Part shown: positions 31,824 through 40,645 of the stretch, piece after piece
Layout: each line of letters begins with the position of its first letter
How positions within the stretch are numbered: position 1 is the first letter of the stretch
Origin: Bradyrhizobium archetypum
Lineage (GTDB): Bacteria > Pseudomonadota > Alphaproteobacteria > Rhizobiales > Xanthobacteraceae
Length of the DNA: 40,720 nucleotides
Assembly (NCBI RefSeq): GCF_013114835.1
Contig: NZ_JAAVLW010000016.1
Coordinates: 1-40,720, forward strand
Reading direction: 5' to 3'
Position numbers and translations under genes: made by a program
The notes under the pieces: model-generated
What the model saw: the letters and a program-made list of their open reading frames with translations, nothing else
What the model was told of the DNA's origin: nothing
Database searches by the model: none

Positions 31824-32840
31824 TCAATTGCCCTTGAGGTCGTGCGCGACCGGCAGATAGTAGTCGGTGAAAGCCTTGGGCATGGTCTTCAGCGTGCCGA
31901 CCTTGTGCAGATGGGCCGCGAACTTCATGGTGCCCTGCGGCTGCAGGTTCCACTCCATCATGCCCGGCTCCTTGAGCCATGCTAGCAGGTCCTCGACGCT
32001 GGTCTTGTCGCCGGTGACCTCCTTGTAGATCTCGACCGCTGCCTTGGTATCGCTGCGGATCAGGTCGTGCGCTTCCTTGGTGGCATCGCGCACCGCCTGC
32101 ACGATCTTCGGATTGGCGTCGGCGAACTTGGTGGTGGTGAAGAACTGCGCCTGGCTGAGCGGGCCACCCATCACGTCCGGCGAGAACAGCACGACGTGTG
32201 CGCCGGGCACGTTCTTCATTTCCAGGAACGTGAACGGCGGGATCGCAAAATGATTTCGGACCTCGTGCTGGGCATTGCTCATTGCCACGTACGCGTCGGG
32301 ATGGCCGAGCTGCACGGTGTTGGCGTCGAGCTTCGACCACTGGTCGGCGCCGAAGGCTTCGCTCGCCGCGATCTGCAGCACGATCGCCTGCGTCGAGACC
32401 TTCACGGTGGGTACCGCGATCTTGTCATTCGGACCGAAATCCTTGATCGACTTGATGTTCGGATCGCGGCTGATCAGCGTCATCGGCTGCGCCGAGGTGG
32501 CGACGATGCCCTTGACGCCGCCGCGGGTGCGATCCCACAGCAGCAGGAGATTGCCGGTCCCGGTATTGAGGATGTCAACGCTGCCGGCGAGCAACGCGTC
32601 GGTCTGGGCGCCGCCACCGCTTAAATTGACCCATTTGGTGATGACGCCGGGCACGCCGAGGGAAGCCGCATGCTTCTCGATCAGCTTGTTTTTTTCCATG
32701 ATGTGGGAGGGCATGTAGAAAATGCCCGGCTGGCGCGACAGCGTTATCTCAGATTTTTGCTGGGCCGACGCCTGAGGGCCCGGCAGCAGCATCAGCATCG
32801 CAACGGCGCCCGCGCAGGCGCTCCACACCCTGTGTTTCAT
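31824..32840 (-). CDS. ABC importer binding protein (NitT/TauT type)
   Basis: A 338-residue periplasmic protein. The start ATG 32840 follows GGAGGAG at 7-base spacing; eight further upstream codons are rejected. The signal peptide is MKHRVWSACAGAVAMLMLLP...ASA-QQ (about 27). The mature chain has the NMT1/SsuA-like layout: ITLSRQPGIFYMPSHIMEKNKLIEKHA, then VNLSGGGAQTDALLAGSVDILNTGTGNLLLLWDRT. Known ligands of this class are nitrate, taurine, sulfonates, thiamine precursors and some aromatic acids. Sugar acids would be new, but the operon includes a sugar-acid dehydratase. It is the first gene of the minus-strand cluster, and its promoter region holds the GntR palindrome. Confidence 0.9.
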   Translation of the reverse strand: MKHRVWSACAGAVAMLMLLPGPQASAQQKSEITLSRQPGIFYMPSHIMEKNKLIEKHAASLGVPGVITKWVNLSGGGAQTDALLAGSVDILNTGTGNLLLLWDRTRGGVKGIVATSAQPMTLISRDPNIKSIKDFGPNDKIAVPTVKVSTQAIVLQIAASEAFGADQWSKLDANTVQLGHPDAYVAMSNAQHEVRNHFAIPPFTFLEMKNVPGAHVVLFSPDVMGGPLSQAQFFTTTKFADANPKIVQAVRDATKEAHDLIRSDTKAAVEIYKEVTGDKTSVEDLLAWLKEPGMMEWNLQPQGTMKFAAHLHKVGTLKTMPKAFTDYYLPVAHDLKGN

Positions 32841-32878
32841 TTCGTATCTCCTCCGGCATCTCATTGACGCTTCGAGGC

Positions 32879-32904
32879 AGATGCACTAATGTATTAGTGT
32901 ATCT
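32879..32904. promoter_or_regulatory. 26-bp palindrome, candidate operator of the GntR regulator
   Basis: The inner core CACTAAT-GT-ATTAGTG (32884-32899) is a perfect 7-bp inverted repeat. The outer AGAT/ATCT extends it to 26 bp with 11 of 13 pairs matching. It lies midway between the divergent starts of the binding-protein gene (32840) and the GntR gene (32936), where a repressor could control both directions. Confidence 0.75.
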
Positions 32905-32935
32905 GAAGCAAGCCCCTTTGAACGCTCGGTCGCCG

Positions 32936-33655
32936 ATGACTCCCCCGCAAATCGTCTCCCGCCGCGCTGCCCCGCGTTCGGCCGGCCGGCTGGACCGCGA
33001 TCGGCAAGCCGCGCCGCAGGTGTTCGAGCGTCTCCGTGGCATGATCATTTCGCTGGAGTTGCCGCCGGGATCACCGCTGTCGCGCGCCGCGCTTGCTGCC
33101 CAGTTCGGCGTGAGTTCGACGCCGATCCGCGATGCGCTGATGCGGCTTGAGGAGGAAGGCCTGGTCGACGTGTTTCCGCAATACGCTACCGTGGTCAGCC
33201 GGGTCGACGTGCGGCTGGCGCAGCAGGCGCATTTCCTGCGGCAAGCGGTCGAACTGGAGATCGTGCGCGGGCTCGCGATTGAACATGACGAAGCGCTCGT
33301 CACCGAACTTCACGCCACAATTGCCCGGCAGCAGCAATATGCGAAGGCCGGCGATTTCGAGAAATTCATGGCCGCCGACAACGAGTTCCACAGTCAGCTT
33401 TATATCGCTGCCGATAAGCGGGACATCTGGTCACTGGTGCGCAGCCGCAGCGGGCATATCGACCGGCTGCGCCGGATGCACCTGCCCTCGCCCGGTAAAG
33501 CACAGGACATCGTGCGGCATCACAAACTGATCGCGAAGGCGATCGATGCCGGGGAACCCGACGAGGCGCAGAAGCATCTGCGCACGCATCTGTCGGGCAC
33601 GCTCAGCGAACTCGCGCGAATTCGGTCGCGCTATCCAGAGTATCTCAGCAACTGA
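32936..33655 (+). CDS. GntR-family regulator, FCD subfamily
   Basis: A 239-residue regulator. ATG 32936 is preferred over TTG 32864 because the longer frame would run through the operator palindrome. An N-terminal winged helix (about 26-90) contains LSRAALAAQFGVSSTPIRDALMRLEEEGLV, the GntR hallmark. A helical FCD ligand domain (about 105-230) has the metal-binding residues Asp and His in ADNEFHSQLY, then HHKLI and LRTHLSGT. FCD regulators usually sense organic acids such as sugar acids and act as repressors released by the substrate. It is divergent from the importer/dehydratase cluster and almost certainly controls it. Confidence 0.92.
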   Translation: MTPPQIVSRRAAPRSAGRLDRDRQAAPQVFERLRGMIISLELPPGSPLSRAALAAQFGVSSTPIRDALMRLEEEGLVDVFPQYATVVSRVDVRLAQQAHFLRQAVELEIVRGLAIEHDEALVTELHATIARQQQYAKAGDFEKFMAADNEFHSQLYIAADKRDIWSLVRSRSGHIDRLRRMHLPSPGKAQDIVRHHKLIAKAIDAGEPDEAQKHLRTHLSGTLSELARIRSRYPEYLSN

Positions 33656-33861
33656 TCGCATTGTTGCCGGTTCCGGCCGGAACGTTCGTGCAGGAGAAGC
33701 AGTTGCGGCAACATAAAGATTCGGCGAAACTCGCAACCTGCCGCAGCCGTCACCGGCTGCCTTGAAGCCGCCTGGTGTTGCCTCCTCCCCTTGATGCGCC
33801 ATAGCATCCGATTCGTCCGGCGGCTTGCCGGGCGGAAAGCGAAGGGCGAGCGAATACCGAC

Positions 33862-36800
33862 ATGACGCTCACGACCAGGCTTGCCATCGCGATGATTGCG
33901 TTGGTCGCGATCGCGGTTACCGCGGTCGGATGGCTGAGCTATCGCAACCTGGAACAGGCGCTCCTGCAGCGCGCCCGCGACCGCATCGAGACGCATTCGC
34001 GGCAGATCGCGACTGATCTGGAATACTACGCCGCCAGCGCGACCGGAGACGTCGTGGGCTTTCGTTCGGCGGTGGCGCTGCATGGAATGGTTCGCGCCCG
34101 CCAGGCGGGTGGTACCGATCCGGTCGATGGCGTCTCGGAAAAAGTCTGGCGCGACCGGATAGCGGCCCGCTTTGCCGCGGAACTCGAAGCCAAGCCCACC
34201 TATTCAATGTTTCGGATTATCGGCCTCGAAGATGACGGCCGCGAGCTGGTCCGGGTCGACCGCAATGGACCGAACGGCACAGTCCGCATCGTCCCGGAAT
34301 CCGGTCTGCAGAAGAGAGGCGATCGCAGCTACTTCCAGGAAACGCTCCGGCTCGGGCCCACCCAACTCTATGTCTCGCCACTCGATCTTGGCCGCTTCAA
34401 TGGTCTGATCGAGGAGGTGCACAGGCCGACCATTCGCGTCGCGACGCCGATCTACGCGAGCGACGGCAAGCCGTTCGGCATCTTCATGGTCAATGTCGAC
34501 ATGCGCCGCGCGTTCGACCGTGTCAGGTCGTCGGTATGGCCCGGCGAGACGATCTACGTCGTCAACCGCCAGGGCGACTATCTGATACATCCCGATCGTT
34601 CGCGCGAATTCGGCGCGCTGCTCGGCAAGACCAACGACTGGAAGGCCGACTTCCCGCATCTGGCATCGCAGGCCGGAGCAAAGCAGGGCGGCGCCGAGAT
34701 CGTAACTGATCAGGCTGGCCGCTCCAATGGGATAGCGTTTGCACCCGCCATCCTCGCCGGCTCCGAGTGGGCAGCGGTCATCGAAACCACCCCTAACGCC
34801 GTGATCATGGCGCCGGCCGCGAGCATCAGAAATACTTCGCTTCTGGTCGGAGGCATCGCCGTGTTTTGCGCCGCCATGCTGGCGCTAGTGATCGCGAGGT
34901 CGCTCACCCGGCCGATCGTTCAGTTGACCAAGGCCGTTCAGGGGGTGGCCGGCAAAGGAGAGGTCGCCATTCCGGTCGGTGCACGCGGCGAGACTGGCGT
35001 ACTCGCGCGTGCATTTGCGCTGGCGATCGAGGAGATCAATGCAAAGACTGCGGCACTCCAGCAGGAGGTCGAGGAGCATCGCCGCACCGTCGCCGCGCGC
35101 GACCATCACGCCGAGCGAGAGCGGCTGTTCAGCGCAGCGGTGGAATCCTCGAATGACGCGATCATCACGATGTCGCTCGACGGCACGGTCACCGGCTGGA
35201 ACTCGGCCGCGGAGCGGCTGTACGGGTACACAGCTGAGGAAATCGCCGGCAAGAATATCACGCTGGTCGTGCCGATCGACCGGCTGCGGGAGATCCACGA
35301 CACTTTGCAGCGGATCGGCCGGGGCGAGCGCGTCGAGCACAATGAAACAGTGCGCCTGCACAAAGACGGCCGCCGCATCGAAGTCTCGCTCAGCATTTCT
35401 CCGATCAAATCACCCTCGGGGGAAACCATCGGAATTTCGAAGGTGTCGCGCGATATTACCGAAGCCAACAAGACCAGGCAGGTCCTGCGGCAGCAAACCG
35501 AAGAGCTTCGTCGCATCTTCGAGACCTCGCAGGATCTGATCATGGTGATGGATTCAAGGGGCCATCTGGTTCAGATCAGCCCGAGCTGCGAGGCCATTCT
35601 CGGCTACCGGCCGGAGGAAATGGTCGGGCGCAGCGGCGTCGATTTCATTCATCCAGACCACCTCGAGACGTCCCGCGAGGAATTGCGCGCGGCGCGGCGC
35701 GGGCTGCGCCCGAAGATTTCCGACACACGCTGCATTCACAAGGACGGCCGGGAGGTGTGGCTGTCGTGGCTCGGAACGTGGTCCGAGCCGGTCAAGCGCT
35801 TCTTCTTTGTCGGCCGCGACATGACCGAGAGCCGGCTGACGCAGGAGACGCTGCGCGAAAGCGAGCAGCTCGCGCGCGGCATCATCGATACCGCCCTCGA
35901 CGCCTTCGTCCAGATGGATGATATGGGCAGCGTCACCGACTGGAACTCGCAGGCAGAGAACATTTTCGGCTGGTCGCGCGCGGAAGCGATCGGCGCCAAG
36001 CTGAGCGAGCTGATCATTCCCGACGCCCATCGCAAGGCACACAAGGTCGGCCTGGAACGTTTTCTCCGCACCGGCGAGGCCGCCATCCTCGGCCGCCGAT
36101 TTGAGATCGAGGCGATGCGGCGCGATGGAAAGGAGATCAAGGTCGAACTCAGCGTCACCGCGCTTCAGCGCCGCAACGGATTTGTATTCAACGGCTTCAT
36201 GCGCGACCTCACCGACAAGATCGCGGCCGAGGATAGGATCCGTCAGGCCGAGAAGATGGAGGCGATGGGGCAGCTCACTGGCGGCATCGCGCACGACTTC
36301 AACAATATCCTGACGGTCATCACGGGTACGATCGAAATTCTGGCAGACGCCGTCGAGGCCGAACCGCAGCTTGCCGCCATCACGCGAATGATCGATGAGG
36401 CAGCGTCACGCGGCGCCGACCTCACCCAGCAACTGCTCGCATTCGCGCGCAAGCAGCCGCTGGACCCGAAGGCAACCGACGTCAACACGCTGATCATCGA
36501 CACCGCAAAACTGCTGCAGCGGACGCTCGGCGAGCATGTCGAGATCGAATCCGTGTTCGAAGACGAGGCGTGCCCTGCGATCGTCGATCCCAACCAGCTC
36601 GCCACCGCGATCCTCAATCTGGCCCTCAACGCCCGCGACGCCATGCCGGATGGCGGCAAGCTGATCATCGAGACCGGCTTCGTCGTGCTCGACGACAATT
36701 ATGCGAGGATGCACAGCGACGTCCGACCCGGCCGCTACGCCATGATCGCGGTGAGCGATACCGGGACCGGCATACCGGCCGCGATACTCGACAAGGTGTT

Positions 36801-37368
36801 CAACCCGTTCTTCACCTCGAAGGGCCCCGGCAAGGGCACCGGCCTCGGGCTGAGCATGGTGTATGGCTTCATCAAGCAATCGGCCGGCCATATCATGATC
36901 TACAGCGAAGAAGGCCACGGCACGACAATCAAGATGTATCTGCCGCCGGCAACCGGCGCGTTGCCGACGAGCGAACAGGCGCTGGCGCCGGCCGTCGAAG
37001 GCGGCCATGAAACGATTCTGGTGGTGGAAGACGACAAGCTGGTGCGCGACTATGTGCTGGCGCAACTGCACTCGCTTGGTTATGTCACGCTGGACGCGGC
37101 GAATGCGACCGAGGCTCTCGCGCTGGTCCATGCCGGCCACGCCTTCGATCTCTTGTTCACCGACGTGATCATGCCCGGCATGAACGGCCGCCAGCTCGCC
37201 GACGAGATCTTGAAAGTCAGGCCTGGGCTAAAGGTGCTGTTCACCTCGGGCTATACCGAGAATGCCATCATCCATCACGGCAGGCTCGACGAAGGCGTAA
37301 TGCTGCTTGCCAAACCCTATCGGAAGTCGGACATGGCGATCATGATCCGCAAGGCGCTTGCCGAGTGA
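33862..37368 (+). CDS. Hybrid sensor histidine kinase: Cache, HAMP, three PAS, kinase, receiver
   Basis: A 1168-residue protein. TM1 is about 5-26, an extracytoplasmic Cache sensor covers about 30-300 and TM2 about 325-347. A HAMP domain and coiled coil cover about 347-420. PAS1 is about 424-542, PAS2 about 552-668 and PAS3 about 672-790. The phospho-acceptor is His811 in GGIAHDFNNIL, a HisKA form with the HDFNN motif. The ATP-binding domain has NLALNARDAMP, SDTGTGIP and GKGTGLGLSM. A C-terminal receiver domain carries Asp1101 in LLFTDVIMPGMNG. It senses an outside signal through Cache and possibly internal cues through PAS. No heme-binding FixL pattern is evident. It converges on a FixJ-type regulator that is its likely partner, by proximity only. 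Confidence 0.92.
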   Translation: MTLTTRLAIAMIALVAIAVTAVGWLSYRNLEQALLQRARDRIETHSRQIATDLEYYAASATGDVVGFRSAVALHGMVRARQAGGTDPVDGVSEKVWRDRIAARFAAELEAKPTYSMFRIIGLEDDGRELVRVDRNGPNGTVRIVPESGLQKRGDRSYFQETLRLGPTQLYVSPLDLGRFNGLIEEVHRPTIRVATPIYASDGKPFGIFMVNVDMRRAFDRVRSSVWPGETIYVVNRQGDYLIHPDRSREFGALLGKTNDWKADFPHLASQAGAKQGGAEIVTDQAGRSNGIAFAPAILAGSEWAAVIETTPNAVIMAPAASIRNTSLLVGGIAVFCAAMLALVIARSLTRPIVQLTKAVQGVAGKGEVAIPVGARGETGVLARAFALAIEEINAKTAALQQEVEEHRRTVAARDHHAERERLFSAAVESSNDAIITMSLDGTVTGWNSAAERLYGYTAEEIAGKNITLVVPIDRLREIHDTLQRIGRGERVEHNETVRLHKDGRRIEVSLSISPIKSPSGETIGISKVSRDITEANKTRQVLRQQTEELRRIFETSQDLIMVMDSRGHLVQISPSCEAILGYRPEEMVGRSGVDFIHPDHLETSREELRAARRGLRPKISDTRCIHKDGREVWLSWLGTWSEPVKRFFFVGRDMTESRLTQETLRESEQLARGIIDTALDAFVQMDDMGSVTDWNSQAENIFGWSRAEAIGAKLSELIIPDAHRKAHKVGLERFLRTGEAAILGRRFEIEAMRRDGKEIKVELSVTALQRRNGFVFNGFMRDLTDKIAAEDRIRQAEKMEAMGQLTGGIAHDFNNILTVITGTIEILADAVEAEPQLAAITRMIDEAASRGADLTQQLLAFARKQPLDPKATDVNTLIIDTAKLLQRTLGEHVEIESVFEDEACPAIVDPNQLATAILNLALNARDAMPDGGKLIIETGFVVLDDNYARMHSDVRPGRYAMIAVSDTGTGIPAAILDKVFNPFFTSKGPGKGTGLGLSMVYGFIKQSAGHIMIYSEEGHGTTIKMYLPPATGALPTSEQALAPAVEGGHETILVVEDDKLVRDYVLAQLHSLGYVTLDAANATEALALVHAGHAFDLLFTDVIMPGMNGRQLADEILKVRPGLKVLFTSGYTENAIIHHGRLDEGVMLLAKPYRKSDMAIMIRKALAE

Positions 37369-37472
37369 ACGCCTATGACAACGCTGCTTAGCAGCGCCAG
37401 CTTCTGCGCAGGATGCAGTGGCTTGCTGCGACCAGGCCGTTGTTCCCCCGGGCCCGCGAACAGATCTGACGG

Positions 37473-38114
37473 TTAAACCTGGCCCTGCCGCTGTTGCGTC
37501 ATCACAATCCGGACCAGATCGGCGGCGTTCCGCGCGCCGAGTTTCTTCATGATGTTGGCGCGGTGATCCTCGATCGTGCGCGGGCTGATCCCGAGGTGCC
37601 GCCCCGCCTCCTTGTTGGAAGCGCCGGCGGTGAATTGCTCAAGCACCTCGCGTTCGCGCCGCGTCAGCGGCTCGCGTCCCGGAAAATGCAGAGTCGCGAT
37701 GCGCGATGACATATTTTGCGCTTGCCGCCGAGCATAGGCCTCGATCGCCTCATCGAGTCTTGCCACGATTTCGCTGCCGCGAAACGGCTTTTCGATGAAG
37801 TCCAGCGCGCCACTCTTGATGGCGCTGACCGCCATGGCGATATCGCCCTGCCCTGAGATCATGAAGATCGGCGCAGGGTAGTCCTCGCCATGAAGCTCTT
37901 TCAGAATATCGAGACCGGACTTACCGGGGATATGTACGTCGAGCAGGATGCAGGCTGGCGTCCGCGTTCGTGCGATCGCCAGCAAAGCGGCGCCGTCGGC
38001 GAAACAGATAACCTGATAGCCGGCCGCCGACAGGACCATCGAAAGCGTGTCGCGAACGGCAGGGTCGTCATCGACTACGAAAATCTCCCCGCGGGAGGGG
38101 GCCTTTTCAGCCAT
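37473..38114 (-). CDS. FixJ/NodW-type response regulator with LuxR HTH
   Basis: A 213-residue response regulator. The receiver domain (about 10-125) has the acidic pair in VVDDDPAV, phospho-acceptor Asp59 (LLDVHIPGKSG), Ser in FMISGQGD and Lys in IEKPF. The LuxR-type helix-turn-helix (about 147-205) reads LTRREREVLEQFTAGASNKEAGRHLGISPRTIEDHRANIMKKLGARNAADLVRI. The start ATG 38114 is favoured over 38165 by the family N-terminus. It is convergent with the large histidine kinase, 104 bp apart. A CCGTA-N4-TACGG inverted repeat lies 68 bp upstream of its start. Confidence 0.92.
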   Translation of the reverse strand: MAEKAPSRGEIFVVDDDPAVRDTLSMVLSAAGYQVICFADGAALLAIARTRTPACILLDVHIPGKSGLDILKELHGEDYPAPIFMISGQGDIAMAVSAIKSGALDFIEKPFRGSEIVARLDEAIEAYARRQAQNMSSRIATLHFPGREPLTRREREVLEQFTAGASNKEAGRHLGISPRTIEDHRANIMKKLGARNAADLVRIVMTQQRQGQV

Positions 38115-38493
38115 GTTCCATCGTCCATGCGTGGTTGAATGTGACGCACACTCGGATAACGGCATTCAACGCCATACCGGACCGTATTTGTACGGGACCA
38201 TGGCTTAACGCACAAGTAGCAACGCACACCTAAAAAGTGATCAAGCAGTGCACTCATCGGGATGCATCGGGCGATGCCGTCGCACAAGCGGCACAAGCCC
38301 AGAATGATGTCAATCATGCCTTGGTTTTGGACCGTCAGCCTGACTAAGCACGTCCAGAACAGCCGGCGGAGGGAACGTCGCTCGGCGCGCCTGAGAGTTC
38401 CATCGGCGTCATCGTGCTCGATGATGTGTCGCCCGCGTTCGTTGAGCCGGCCAGATCGCATGCGCCGAAGATTCGCGGCGCTCGCGATCGGTC
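38115..38493. other. Intergenic region
   Basis: These 379 bp separate the FixJ-type gene from the PilZ gene, both on the minus strand. I see no gene. Frames in both directions are open for about 100 codons but have Arg/Ser/Cys-rich compositions without family likeness. The only clear element is the inverted repeat at 38182-38195. Confidence 0.5.
38182..38195. promoter_or_regulatory. Inverted repeat upstream of the FixJ-type regulator
   Basis: CCGTATTTGTACGG consists of CCGTA and TACGG around four bases. It is 68 bp upstream of the regulator's start codon in an AT-richer stretch. LuxR-type response regulators commonly bind inverted repeats of this size, so autoregulation is possible. Confidence 0.4.
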
Positions 38494-38817
38494 TCAGTGC
38501 ATCGCCTCTTCCGCTTTTGACGAGGCGCCCGACTTTTTCTTGCCGTGCTTGCCTCTCAGGAACCGAATGTCCATTTCAGTGCCGTTGACGCGAACCAGCT
38601 CGCACCGGCGATAGGCAAGGCCAGTCGATGACAGCAGCAGGAAGAATTCCTTGAGATTGAGTCCTTGAATGGAGCCTTCTACGGTCAGCGTGGCGTCGGT
38701 GTCCGAGATTGCGTTGAGCTGGCAGTCCCTGCGCCAGGTCCCGTCAATCGCCATGATGCAGACGTCATAGCCCCGGCTGAAGGTGACCCGCTCTACGCCC
38801 TTGCTGTCCTCAGTCAT
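38494..38817 (-). CDS. PilZ-domain protein with degenerate c-di-GMP motif
   Basis: A 107-residue single-domain protein. Its start ATG 38817 lies 3 bases after the cheR stop, so it is the last visible gene of the chemotaxis operon. The central part (about 18-92) follows the PilZ beta-barrel pattern (RRDCQLNAISDTDATLTVEG...EFFLLLSSTGLAYRRCELVRVNGTEMDIRF). The second ligand motif D/NxSxxG is AISDTD here: Asp is replaced by Ala36 and Gly by Asp41. c-di-GMP binding is therefore doubtful. The tail is Lys-rich. It may link motility control to the chemotaxis proteins by protein contact. Confidence 0.75.
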   Translation of the reverse strand: MTEDSKGVERVTFSRGYDVCIMAIDGTWRRDCQLNAISDTDATLTVEGSIQGLNLKEFFLLLSSTGLAYRRCELVRVNGTEMDIRFLRGKHGKKKSGASSKAEEAMH

Positions 38818-38820
38818 CGC

Positions 38821-39693
38821 TCACCGTCCTGCCATTGCCGCGATCTTGGGCATTGCCGCGCCACCGGGTGCCGACGCTGCACGCACGCCGCTTGGCCGAT
38901 AGAGGCCGCGCTTGTCCGGGAACGGCTTGAACACATCGGTCAACCCGACGACGGTTTCCGCCGCGCCCAGCACCAGGAAGCCATCACCTTCCATCGCCCT
39001 GGCGAGACGGCCGAAAATGTTGATCTTGGTATCCTGATCGAAATAGATCAGAACGTTGCGGCAGAAGATGACGTCGAAGCTGCCGAGCTGGGAAAAATCG
39101 TGCAGCAGGTTCAGTTGCCGGTGCTGCACCATGGCGCGCAGCTCCGGGGCGATCTGCCACAGCTCGCCGTTCTGCTTGAAGTATTTGACCAGCAGTTGAA
39201 TCGGAAGGCCGCGCTGGACCTCGAACTGGCTGTAGATGCCCGACTTCGATTTCTCGAGCACCTCCGTCGACAGGTCGGTCGCAATGATTTCGACGCGCCA
39301 TCCGGCAAGCGCCGCGCCCATTTCCTTCAGCGACATGGCAAGCGAATACGGTTCCTGGCCGGTGGAGCCAGCGGCGCACCAGATCCTGATGCTCTTGCGG
39401 GCCGCGCGCGACTTCAACATCTCCGGTATGATCGTGTCGCGGAAATGTTCGAACGGCACCTTGTCGCGGAAGAAGAAGGTCTCGTTGGTGGTCATGGCTT
39501 CGACCACCTGGGCGATGATCGATGACGACCCGCCCTTCATTTTCTGCACGAGTTCGCCGATACCCGGCACGCCGCATTTGCGCGACAGCGGGAGCAGGCG
39601 GCTTTCGATCAGGTATTGCTTGTCTGCGGACAGGTCGAGACCGGAATGATCCTTCAGGATCTTACGCAGATACTCATAGTCTGGCGGGGTCAC
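38821..39693 (-). CDS. cheR: Chemotaxis protein methyltransferase CheR
   Basis: A 290-residue cytoplasmic SAM-dependent methyltransferase that adds methyl groups to glutamates of chemoreceptors. The start is GTG 39693 with GAGAGG 5 bases upstream. An N-terminal helical domain (about 1-75) precedes the Rossmann-like domain, with the family marker TTNETFFFRDKVPFEHF. The SAM site reads IRIWCAAGSTGQEPYSLAM, and FDVIFCRNVLIYFDQ is also diagnostic. The C-terminal Ala/Pro-rich tail lacks the NWETF-type receptor pentapeptide-binding tail partner. It is 29 bp after cheY, with no cheB in between. Confidence 0.95.
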   Translation of the reverse strand: MTPPDYEYLRKILKDHSGLDLSADKQYLIESRLLPLSRKCGVPGIGELVQKMKGGSSSIIAQVVEAMTTNETFFFRDKVPFEHFRDTIIPEMLKSRAARKSIRIWCAAGSTGQEPYSLAMSLKEMGAALAGWRVEIIATDLSTEVLEKSKSGIYSQFEVQRGLPIQLLVKYFKQNGELWQIAPELRAMVQHRQLNLLHDFSQLGSFDVIFCRNVLIYFDQDTKINIFGRLARAMEGDGFLVLGAAETVVGLTDVFKPFPDKRGLYRPSGVRAASAPGGAAMPKIAAMAGR

Positions 39694-39722
39694 GGGGGCC
39701 TCTCAAGGGCAAGCGGATAAGA

Positions 39723-40112
<390 letters not shown>

Positions 40113-40139
40113 TTTTGTCTCCTTGCTTGACGCGCGGCC

Positions 40140-40613
40140 CTATGCTGCGAGGGCTATTTTCGGCGCGAGTTCGAGAACGCGATCGACGTCGAGGACGACC
40201 ATGAGCTGGCCGTCGAGGCGGTGCACGCCGCCGGCGAGCTTGGCCATGCGGGGGTCGAGGTTGACCGGGTTTTCCTCGCAGCTCGCGTCGGGCAGCCGCA
40301 GCACCTCGCCGATCTGGTCGATCAAAAGGCCGTAGGACTCGCCGCGCAGATCGACGCCGACCGCCATCGGCGGCTTGCCGTCGTCGTTCTTCGGCAGGCC
40401 GAGCCGGGCGCGCATGTCGACCACGGTGACGATGCGGCCGCGCAGATTGAGCACGCCGGCGATCTCGGCAGACGACAGCGGCACCCGCGTCAGCCGTTCC
40501 GGCATGAACACGTCCTGGACGCGGGAGATCGGCAGCCCGAACAATTGGCCGCCGATCACGGCGGTGACGTATTCGGCCACGGTGCCCTCGATGGTCTCGG
40601 TCTTGGTTGTCAT
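40140..40613 (-). CDS. cheW: Chemotaxis coupling protein CheW
   Basis: A 157-residue protein with tandem SH3-like barrels that tether CheA to chemoreceptors. Family landmarks are YVTAVIGGQLFGLPISRVQDVF, AGVLNLRGRIVTVVDMRARLGL and YGLLIDQIGEVLRL. The start is ATG 40613. It is 27 bp upstream of cheY and 32 bp downstream of the end of the preceding gene, so it is part of one operon. Confidence 0.95.
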   Translation of the reverse strand: MTTKTETIEGTVAEYVTAVIGGQLFGLPISRVQDVFMPERLTRVPLSSAEIAGVLNLRGRIVTVVDMRARLGLPKNDDGKPPMAVGVDLRGESYGLLIDQIGEVLRLPDASCEENPVNLDPRMAKLAGGVHRLDGQLMVVLDVDRVLELAPKIALAA

Positions 40614-40645
40614 ATGCAGTTACCTTGTTTGAGCACGCTGATGCC

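Noticed and set aside
31054..32340. A 428-codon frame suggesting an extended ABC ATPase
   Set aside because: The extra N-terminus is out-of-frame binding-protein sequence. The ATPase starts at ATG 31818 with a normal length of 254 residues.
32864..32935. TTG start extending the GntR regulator by 24 residues
   Set aside because: It would put the operator palindrome inside the gene. ATG 32936 gives the usual GntR N-terminus.
37382..37396. CGCTGC-TTA-GCAGCG hairpin as terminator of the histidine kinase gene
   Set aside because: The stem is short (6 bp) and has no T-run. It could help end transcription, but the evidence is too weak for a feature.
38115..38493. Open frames in both directions as possible small genes
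   Set aside because: Composition is typical of non-coding GC-rich sequence, there is no convincing ribosome binding site, and no family likeness.
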